Shown: positions 57,636 to 64,000 of the stretch, one piece after another | Layout: each line of letters begins with the position of its first letter | Numbering within the stretch: the stretch's first letter is position 1 | Origin: Flavobacterium poyangense | GTDB lineage: Bacteria; Bacteroidota; Bacteroidia; Flavobacteriales; Flavobacteriaceae | Direction: 5' to 3' | Assembly (NCBI RefSeq): GCF_011751075.1 | Contig: NZ_JAALLN010000015.1 | Location: 47,828 to 111,827, forward strand | Length of the DNA stretch: 64,000 nucleotides | The notes under the pieces: generated by a model | Told to the model about the DNA's origin: nothing | Databases searched by the model: none | Seen by the model: the letters and a program-made list of their open reading frames with translations, nothing else | Translations under genes and position numbers: made by a program

Positions 57636-57652
57636 ACCTTCATTCACTTATT

Positions 57653-59263
57653 ATGATCGATAAATCACAACTCCGCAGTTCTATCTTCAGACATCTAGAC
57701 GGCTTAGCTGTTGCTCCCGTTGCAGTAGCATTGAAAAATAAGGGAGTTTTAGCATTTATTTTAAGCGAAAAACAAGTACAATTAACTCAGCTTACTACTA
57801 CTTTTAAAGCAAACGAAGGTTATTTGAATGTTGGCTTGAGGATTTTGGCTTCGCAGGGTTTCTTAGATTACGAAGTGGATAACAGCACCCAGGAAATTAC
57901 AGTTGCAACAAATGAAAAGACAGCAATAGCCTTTTCGCTGTTTGATCTTTATGAAGATGTTGTTGATTTACTTCAGTTTTCTACTCAGTTTCATCCGCGT
58001 ATCTTCGAAGACGCACCCTTTGAAAAACTCAATGCCATTTTTGAAAAATATAAACAAAATTACGACATTGAACAGTCTGAAGATGAACTGACCAACAGCA
58101 TTCAAAACCAAATCTTAAAACATATAGAAGGTTATCTGATTGGACCAACCATAGTGCGTTTGGCAATGAGTGGAATGTTTCACAAATATTTTATGGAGAC
58201 TTCCTTCAAACCGGAAGAGTTTCATAAATCTCCTGAAAAGTTTAAAAAAATACTGGACTTTTTTGTGCATCTTGGGTGGTTTCTTGAGAAAAAAGGCAAT
58301 TATCAATTTACCGAAGTAGGTTTGTTTTATGCAAAAAGAGCCAGTGCCTATGGCGTAACCGTTTCTTATTTGCCCACATTTGCTAAAATTGAAGAATTGA
58401 TTTTTGGCGATGCGACCGTTTTAAGAATGGTAACCGAGGGCGAAAACGAAATTCATGTTGATCGCGAAATGAATGTATGGGGAAGCGGAGGTGCTCACGA
58501 CACTTATTTTAAAGTGGTAGATGAGATTCTGGTAAAACTTTTTAACCTGCCAATTGAAGAACAACCAAAAGGAATTCTCGATATGGGTTGTGGTAATGGT
58601 GCTTTTCTACAGCATATTTTTGAAGTAATCGACAGGCAAACTCTAAGAGGAAAAATGCTCGATGAGTACCCGCTGTTTTTGGTCGGAGCAGATTACAATC
58701 AAGCTGCCCTCAAAGTAACCAGAGCTAATCTGATAAAAGCTGATATTTGGGCCAAGGTAATCTGGGGAGATATCGGACGCCCGGACCTGCTTTCGGATGA
58801 CTTGAGAGAACATTATAATATTGACCTGAAAGAGTTGTTAAACGTGAGGACTTTTTTAGATCATAATCGAATTTGGGAAGAGCCGAAACACATTAAAAAA
58901 GACAGAATCAGCAAATCTACCGGGGCTTTTGCCTCTAAAGGAAAAAGAATCAGCAACAACCATATAGAAGATAATCTATTGGAGCATTTACAGAAATGGT
59001 CGCCCTATGTTCGTAAATTCGGTCTGCTTCTGATTGAATTGCATACTATAGACCCAAAACTTACTGCCAGTAATTTAGGAAAAACTCCCGCAACAGCATA
59101 TGATGCAACTCATGGTTTTTCCGATCAATACATTGTTGAGATAGATGTTTTTAATGCCATTGCTGCAGAAGCAGGATTGTTTCCCGATCCGGCTATTTTC
59201 AGCCGCTTTCCGGATGCGGACACGGCTACGGTTAGTATCAATTTATTAAAAGGATTCGATTAA
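57653..59263 (+). CDS. Class I SAM-dependent methyltransferase, possibly AprA-related
   Basis: 536 aa. The first 260 residues contain two winged-helix-like parts (TTTFKANEGYLNVGLRILAS and FFVHLGWFLEKKG). The Rossmann domain follows with GILDMGCGNGAFLQHIF, an acidic second motif (LVGADYN) and AKVIWGDIGRPD. It is longer than ordinary methyltransferases and resembles the proteins annotated as AprA-related, named from the apratoxin loading-module methyltransferase; that name is from memory and unverified. It is not next to the synthetase genes, being 16 kb away, so a role in the same product is only a possibility. Confidence 0.8.
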   Translation: MIDKSQLRSSIFRHLDGLAVAPVAVALKNKGVLAFILSEKQVQLTQLTTTFKANEGYLNVGLRILASQGFLDYEVDNSTQEITVATNEKTAIAFSLFDLYEDVVDLLQFSTQFHPRIFEDAPFEKLNAIFEKYKQNYDIEQSEDELTNSIQNQILKHIEGYLIGPTIVRLAMSGMFHKYFMETSFKPEEFHKSPEKFKKILDFFVHLGWFLEKKGNYQFTEVGLFYAKRASAYGVTVSYLPTFAKIEELIFGDATVLRMVTEGENEIHVDREMNVWGSGGAHDTYFKVVDEILVKLFNLPIEEQPKGILDMGCGNGAFLQHIFEVIDRQTLRGKMLDEYPLFLVGADYNQAALKVTRANLIKADIWAKVIWGDIGRPDLLSDDLREHYNIDLKELLNVRTFLDHNRIWEEPKHIKKDRISKSTGAFASKGKRISNNHIEDNLLEHLQKWSPYVRKFGLLLIELHTIDPKLTASNLGKTPATAYDATHGFSDQYIVEIDVFNAIAAEAGLFPDPAIFSRFPDADTATVSINLLKGFD

Positions 59264-59300
59264 CTTTTTCTTCCTTTTAACACATAAATGCAAAGTTTCT

Positions 59301-59409
59301 CACGCTGATTTGCTTCGCCAGTTCGCTATCGCTCGGGTAGCAGATTGAGCTAATATTTTTCTGCAACTCCAATAAAAACAATCTTAATAAATCTGCCAAA
59401 TCTGCGTAA
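59301..59409. repeat. Dispersed palindromic repeat, family 1, degenerate copy 4 with internal insertion
   Basis: The left arm is split: CACGCTGATT at 59301-59310, then about 28 bp (GCTTCGCCAGTTCGCTATCG and neighbours), then AGCAGATT at 59339-59346. The right arm is AATCTGCCAAATCTGCGTAA near 59390-59409. The centre resembles copy 1. Confidence 0.75.
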
Positions 59410-59483
59410 GAAAAACACCTTGCTAACATAGAGTTCTTTACGGTTAAAAAAACGCTTCAAAGAGCCTTATTTATAACAAAAAT

Positions 59484-59571
59484 GTTGCTCAGGCAGTAGT
59501 AGTTTTAGCAACTGAAACTACTGTATACTTGTTATCCTTATTTAAGGAGCAAGTACTACTGCCTGAGCAAC
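59484..59571. repeat. 88-bp element with 18-bp perfect terminal inverted repeats
   Basis: GTTGCTCAGGCAGTAGTA (59484-59501) and TACTACTGCCTGAGCAAC (59554-59571) are exact reverse complements. An inner pair, AGTAGTTT and AAACTACT, competes for part of the left arm. It could be a MITE-like element, or serve as a terminator for the two converging genes. Confidence 0.8.
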
Positions 59572-59602
59572 AAAAAGTCATTAAAAATTGTATCTATTGC
59601 TA

Positions 59603-61564
59603 TTACATCGAAATAATAATAAACTCACTTCTTCTGTTTGCCTGATGTTCTTCGTTAGTACATTTTACGTTATCGGCACATTTATTCAATAATTGTGTTT
59701 CTCCGTATCCTTTACCGGTTATGCGATCGGCAGCTATTCCTTTTTTAACAAGCCATGCCACTGTTGCTTTGGCTCTTCTGTCGGATAGTTTTTCATTGTA
59801 AGCATGAGTTTGTCTGCTATCTGTATGTGAACGAACATCAATTTTCATGTTTGGATTTTGCATCATCACCTTACGGATTTTCTCCAATTCAATAGCAGCT
59901 TCTTTACGAACAATAGATTTACCCAAATCGAAGTAAATCATTTTTATATGCAAAATTTTCGCCAGATCATCACCAACAACCAATTTTTCAATTGTTTTTT
60001 CAACTACTTTCTGAGCCACTTTTTGAACCGTTTTTTTCAAAGGTAATGTCAAACTTATTCTATCAATTGCTGTTGGTACTTCATTGATTTCATAATCTTG
60101 TCTTGAAGCGCGAACAAAATGTTTTTTATTGCAAATTACTTTAAAACTATACTTTCCGTCAGCTCCCGTTACCACCTCGCCTATTATCTGAAGCTGATTG
60201 TCTAATAAGTTAACTTTAGCGTTACTCAATACCAAATTAGTTTCGGCATCTATCACAGTTCCCGATACAGTCTCTTCACAAGGTAATTTTCTGGTTTCAG
60301 AAAAACGGTAGACGTCATCGTAACCATGCCCTCCATCTCGATTTGATGAGAAAAAACCGGTTCTGCTTTTGCTGTCTAATATAAAACCAAAATCATCCTG
60401 TTTTGTATTTATAGGAGCTCCTATATTTAGAACTTCGCTAAAACTCAAATCGTTTTTAATAGTCGAAACAAATACATCAAGTCCTCCTAGTCCAGGTCGT
60501 CCGTCGCTCGCAAAATACAGTTCATTATCTCCTGATATAAAAGGAAACGTTTCTCTTCCTTCGGTATTTATTGCTTCTCCAAGATTTTCCGGTTTACCAT
60601 AACTGCCATCGCTATTAATGGTTACACTATACAAATCAGATTGTCCAAAAGTACCCGGCATGTCTGAAGCAAAGTATAACTTTTTTTCATCAACACTTAA
60701 TGTCGGATGTGCCACACTGTATTGATCGCTGTTAAAAGGCAATTCAACAATATTTGTCCATTTCCCGTCTACATAAGTCGATTTATACAATTTTAATAGC
60801 GTAACTTTTTTATTGTCTTTCCCTTGTGTACCATTCAGAAAATTGTTTCTGGTAAAATACATTGTTGTTCCGTCTTTTGTAAAAACCGGAGTCGATTCAT
60901 TAAATTTTGAATTGATCTTTCTTTCCAATCGTTTCGGAATTCCAACACTGCCATCTGCTTTTAATTCTGCCGAATAAAGATTTGTAAACGATTTATTGGT
61001 CCATTTGAATTTTACTTTAGCAACTCCACCTGTATCTCTGGCAGACGCAAATACCAATTTGTTATCTAAAAAGGAACTTCCATAGTCCGAGTATTTTGAA
61101 TTAATTCCGGCATCTGCTATTTCAAATCGGCCTGAATTATTTTTTATCTGCTCCAGATAATTTTTATTCTTTTCGAATAACAATCCTCTTTTGTCCGTAC
61201 TTGCTTTTTGATTGAAAAGTTCTAATATTTTGTCGGCTTTGGTATAATTCCCTGTTGCTTTTAGTGTTTGGGCATAGCGGTAATAATACTCAAATTCCTG
61301 TTGATCATTCATTTCAAAAAGAGCTTCGTACCATTTTAGAGCTTTCGCCAGCTCGCCATTAAAATAATAGGCATTCCCCAATCGTTGGAACATTTTTTCC
61401 TCTTTATATCCTTTTTCTGCAACCTTTTCATATGTAGCAATCGCATCGATATAAGCATATTTATCGTATTTTTTATCGGCATTGGCGATAGTGCCTGTCT
61501 GTGCGATCCCCTTGCAAACAAATAGGACTAAAAAAACGTTATAAACTAAATTTTTAATTTTCAT
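59603..61564 (-). CDS. OmpA-family protein with TPR and PD40 repeats
   Basis: 653 aa. A signal peptide (about 1-21) is followed by TPR-like helices (about 25-130, LGNAYYFNGELAKALKWYE), a six-strand-set PD40/WD40-like propeller (about 150-430, with STPVFTKDGTTMYFTRN, HPTLSVDEKKLYFASD and TFPFISGDNELYFASD), a carboxypeptidase-regulatory-like beta sandwich (about 435-510), and a C-terminal OmpA peptidoglycan-binding domain (YFDLGKSIVRKEA, DVRSHTDSR, LSDRRAKATVAWL). This layout is common beside PorP/SprF genes. It likely links an outer-membrane complex to the cell wall. It starts 10 bp after the PorP/SprF stop, so they share a transcript. Confidence 0.93.
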   Translation of the reverse strand: MKIKNLVYNVFLVLFVCKGIAQTGTIANADKKYDKYAYIDAIATYEKVAEKGYKEEKMFQRLGNAYYFNGELAKALKWYEALFEMNDQQEFEYYYRYAQTLKATGNYTKADKILELFNQKASTDKRGLLFEKNKNYLEQIKNNSGRFEIADAGINSKYSDYGSSFLDNKLVFASARDTGGVAKVKFKWTNKSFTNLYSAELKADGSVGIPKRLERKINSKFNESTPVFTKDGTTMYFTRNNFLNGTQGKDNKKVTLLKLYKSTYVDGKWTNIVELPFNSDQYSVAHPTLSVDEKKLYFASDMPGTFGQSDLYSVTINSDGSYGKPENLGEAINTEGRETFPFISGDNELYFASDGRPGLGGLDVFVSTIKNDLSFSEVLNIGAPINTKQDDFGFILDSKSRTGFFSSNRDGGHGYDDVYRFSETRKLPCEETVSGTVIDAETNLVLSNAKVNLLDNQLQIIGEVVTGADGKYSFKVICNKKHFVRASRQDYEINEVPTAIDRISLTLPLKKTVQKVAQKVVEKTIEKLVVGDDLAKILHIKMIYFDLGKSIVRKEAAIELEKIRKVMMQNPNMKIDVRSHTDSRQTHAYNEKLSDRRAKATVAWLVKKGIAADRITGKGYGETQLLNKCADNVKCTNEEHQANRRSEFIIISM

Positions 61565-61574
61565 AATAAAAGTA

Positions 61575-62480
61575 TTAGAAGAATCTAGGTGAAGTTATTC
61601 GGCTGTAATCATTAAAAAATTCGAAACGAACGAATATTTCGTGTGATCCTGAACTGTAATTTGTCAAATTGGTGGTTTCACGGTCGTATCCGTAACCAAG
61701 GTATAAACCATCTGATACCTGAAATCCGACCATGGCACTCATTGCCGCACTCCATCTGTAAGCAACTCCGGCCACAAACTTATCATTAAACATAAAATTG
61801 GCCGAAAGATCTACTTGTAAGGGCGAACCTTTTACTAATTTGGTTAAGAATGCCGGTTTGAATTTTATATCCGGACTTAAATCAAACACATATCCTCCGA
61901 TCAGATAATAGTTTATTTTCTCCTTGTAAATCGCAATATCATTATCATTGTATCGCTTGGTTTCGACGAAATTGGGTACTGACAAACCAACATAAGCTTT
62001 ATCGGAATGCCAGTAAATACCAGCTCCAAAGTTTGGAGAAAACTTGCTGTTTAAATTCTGAAACTGACTGTCGCCCTGATCCTCCGGATTTAATTTATTG
62101 ATATCTAGATGAAACAAATTGGCCGTCGCCTTTACACCAAACGAAAGTTTAAACGTTTCTGAAGTTGGTATCGTATAAGATAAATCAGCCGAAAAACTAT
62201 TTTCAGTTGTTGGTCCGATTTTATCATTAAGCAATGAAACTCCCAATCCTAAACTACTATTATTAAGTGGAGTGTTTAAGGAGAAGTTACTCGTTTCCGG
62301 AGCTCCATCCAGTCCAACCCATTGGGTACGATAAAGGCCAAAAATACTCATGGCACTTCTCGAGCCTGCATAAGCCGGGTTAATATTAATGGTATTGTAC
62401 ATGTATTGTGTAAACTGCGCATCTTGCTGTGCAAAACCCGCAACAGAAAAAAACATAAAAACTAAAACTAATTTTCTCAT
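61575..62480 (-). CDS. PorP/SprF-family outer-membrane protein
   Basis: 301 aa. A signal peptide (about 1-18, ending AGFAQ) is followed by the family opening QFTQYMYNTININPAYAGSR and RTQWVGLDGAP, then alternating strands of an outer-membrane barrel (about 14 strands). SprF-like proteins support secretion or attachment of a specific large T9SS type B adhesin encoded next to them, and the adjacent upstream gene is just such a protein. Length matches the family. Confidence 0.95.
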   Translation of the reverse strand: MRKLVLVFMFFSVAGFAQQDAQFTQYMYNTININPAYAGSRSAMSIFGLYRTQWVGLDGAPETSNFSLNTPLNNSSLGLGVSLLNDKIGPTTENSFSADLSYTIPTSETFKLSFGVKATANLFHLDINKLNPEDQGDSQFQNLNSKFSPNFGAGIYWHSDKAYVGLSVPNFVETKRYNDNDIAIYKEKINYYLIGGYVFDLSPDIKFKPAFLTKLVKGSPLQVDLSANFMFNDKFVAGVAYRWSAAMSAMVGFQVSDGLYLGYGYDRETTNLTNYSSGSHEIFVRFEFFNDYSRITSPRFF

Positions 62481-62542
62481 TTATTTTACTTTTAAGAATG
62501 GCTTAGCATGAAAACTAAGCCATTTAAATTTGTTTTGACTAA

Positions 62543-64000
62543 TTACTTACTGAGGTATAAATACCCAGCTTGCTGATGTGCTTTAGACTGACCATCTTTG
62601 TATTTCAGTACATAATAATAGGTTCCTTCCGGTAATCCGTCAGCATCTTTAACTGTTACACGGCCTTCAGAGAATCCTTTAAATACTACATTAACATTAT
62701 CATAATGATCTCCTTCGAATACTAAAACTCCCCAACGATTAAAAATCTCGACTCTGTTGTCAGGATAACATTCTAATCCTTCAATATAGAATCTTTCATT
62801 CTTCTTATCTCCGTTTGGAGAAACAGCGTTGAATACTTTTATAACACATCCTGTAATTGGCAATACTGTTGGTTTATCACCCAACACACTACTATCATCT
62901 GATTTGTCTTTTACCACAATATTATCAGGGCTTGTTCCAAAAACTTCGGCCTGATTGGATATACTACCTGAAGTAATATCAGCTTGTACTATCGAATAAG
63001 TTCCGGTAAATGAAGTGGTATCCTCTTGACCTACAGCTAAATTTATTGGACCTCCGCTCAAGGTAATTCCAATTAACGGATCAACTAGGTACACATTGGT
63101 CAAAGGCACATTTCCTGTATTGGTTACTGCAAAACTATACGTAATGGTTTCCCCTACTTTTGCATTACCATCCCCATTTTCATCATTGAAATGAGCTGTT
63201 TTCACTAAGGCAATACCTGGTCTTGATACAAATATGGTTACCGTGGCAGCATCACAATTCGAAAGATTTGCTTTTTCACAAATACTATACGTTACTGTAT
63301 AGGTTCCTCCCGGTGTGTTCGCCGGAACACTTATTGTTCCTGTGGCAGTATCAATTACCGGAACTGATGCTCCAGGTGCTTTTGGAACTGCCGGTGTTGT
63401 AACTTTTAGATCAACCTGGCTAATAACAACCGGTATACCATTTAAAGTATCAGGATCTGTTGGGTTACCAACTAAAACATTTCCTGCGTTTGGTGTTCCC
63501 GCTGTTCCATTTGCGTTTGGAATATTATCATCATTCGCAATTATTACTGTTCCTGCAATTGCTGTTACTTTGATTTCATCTGAAACCGTAGCACAAGTTG
63601 CCGGAGTTAATTTATCGCATAACTGGTAAACTACATTGTAAGTACCCGGTGTGGTTCCTGCTGCAACACTTACTTTTCCGGTTAACGGATCTAAAGTAAT
63701 TCCTGTTGGCCATGTTCCTGATACAGCAACTGTAGCATTTCCTGTTGTTCCTAATACTACCGGAGCTCCATTCACTTTATCGTTGCTTGCAATGTTTGCG
63801 AAAACAATTCCTCCTGTTGATGCAATAGTTCCGTTTTCGAATATTGGCTCTACAACCGGTGTTACTTTGATTTCATCTGAAACCGTAGCACAAGTTGCCG
63901 GAGTTAATTTATCGCATAATTCATAAACTACATTGTAAGTACCCGGTGTGGTTCCTGCTGCAACACTTACTTTTCCGGTTAACGGATCTAAAGTAATTCC
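62543..64000 (-). CDS. Large surface protein with repeats, DUF11 domain and T9SS type B sorting domain (partial, 5' end outside window)
   Basis: The frame is open from the stop at 62543 to the right edge (about 485 residues), so the true start is outside. From the visible N-terminal side there are Ig-like repeats of about 99 residues containing GTYNVVYxLCDKLTPATCAT. A DUF11-type domain follows (LVKTAHFNDENGDG, VTNTGNVPLTNVYLVDP). The last 90 residues (FNAVSPNGDKKNERFYIEG, VEIFNRWGVLVFEG, YYYVLKY) are the gliding-associated C-terminal domain that directs export by the type IX system. With the SprF-like and OmpA/PD40 genes behind it, it is probably a cell-surface adhesin. Confidence 0.93.
   Translation of the reverse strand, partial: GITLDPLTGKVSVAAGTTPGTYNVVYELCDKLTPATCATVSDEIKVTPVVEPIFENGTIASTGGIVFANIASNDKVNGAPVVLGTTGNATVAVSGTWPTGITLDPLTGKVSVAAGTTPGTYNVVYQLCDKLTPATCATVSDEIKVTAIAGTVIIANDDNIPNANGTAGTPNAGNVLVGNPTDPDTLNGIPVVISQVDLKVTTPAVPKAPGASVPVIDTATGTISVPANTPGGTYTVTYSICEKANLSNCDAATVTIFVSRPGIALVKTAHFNDENGDGNAKVGETITYSFAVTNTGNVPLTNVYLVDPLIGITLSGGPINLAVGQEDTTSFTGTYSIVQADITSGSISNQAEVFGTSPDNIVVKDKSDDSSVLGDKPTVLPITGCVIKVFNAVSPNGDKKNERFYIEGLECYPDNRVEIFNRWGVLVFEGDHYDNVNVVFKGFSEGRVTVKDADGLPEGTYYYVLKYKDGQSKAHQQAGYLYLSK
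63564..64000 (-). repeat. In-frame 297-bp tandem repeat within the surface protein
   Basis: The 140 bp starting GTTACTTTGATTTCATCTGA at 63564 recur almost unchanged at 63861-64000. The period is 297 bp (99 codons), so the protein keeps frame. More units probably lie outside the window. Confidence 0.85.

Larger units (their letters stand above)
57095..57652. other. Intergenic region with tandem palindromic repeats and a leader hairpin
   Basis: Holds two family 1 palindromes in a 107-bp tandem duplication and part of a third unit (CTCGCTAAGCCGCAAAAGCG near 57440), then a hairpin close to the next gene. No gene is seen. Confidence 0.65.
59264..59602. other. Intergenic region between convergent genes, with two repeat elements
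   Basis: Contains the interrupted family 1 copy 4 and an 88-bp element with 18-bp perfect ends. No gene is seen. Confidence 0.6.

Overview
The window looks like an AT-rich Bacteroidota chromosome, most likely Flavobacteriaceae and close to Flavobacterium. The reasons are a PorP/SprF protein, an OmpA/PD40 protein and a type B T9SS sorting domain at the right end, FtsX-type tripartite exporters, few Shine-Dalgarno sequences, and dispersed palindromes typical of flavobacterial intergenic DNA. The species cannot be named from sequence alone.

1-41358 is a large hybrid NRPS/PKS locus made of two divergent operons. The leftward operon (23292 down to 1, running off the window) is built as roughly one module per protein. 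It starts with a module bearing only the C-terminal lobe of a condensation domain plus A-PCP (aromatic, probably Tyr). Next is a C-A-PCP Gly module whose A domain carries two nested enzymes, a luciferase-like monooxygenase and an FkbM methyltransferase. Then come KS-AT-ACP, C-A-PCP (Thr), KS-AT-ACP, C-A-PCP (Ser), and a KS followed by a collapsed, Ser-less AT remnant. TubC-like docking domains begin each NRPS protein that follows another module. The rightward operon has a 95-aa unknown protein and a strong hairpin, then A-PCP-C-A-PCP (a starter A domain lacking Asp235, then Ser). It continues with KS-AT-KR-DH-ACP, a separate enoyl reductase, C-A(Asp)-PCP-TE and an O-methyltransferase. Substrates are my reading of the ten-residue A-domain codes.

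41545-47716 is a five-gene leftward operon for a MacAB/TolC-like exporter plus a lipoprotein. It has a possible sigma-54 promoter and an upstream palindrome. It is a candidate exporter or self-protection system for the neighbouring product, by position only.

47717-52838 is a repeat-rich accessory patch: a secreted orphan protein between two 85-bp direct repeats, a ParE/RelE-type toxin-antitoxin pair (toxin frameshifted) between two 65-bp repeats, and an NHL-propeller/phage-fibre-like pair. 52824-59263 holds NIPSNAP/HxlR, a Fic protein, an SPOUT RNA methyltransferase, a YheT-like hydrolase and a stand-alone methyltransferase, separated by palindromic and heptad repeats. 59603-64000 is a surface/gliding-type cluster: OmpA/PD40, PorP/SprF, and a large DUF11-containing protein with a C-terminal T9SS signal that runs off the right edge.
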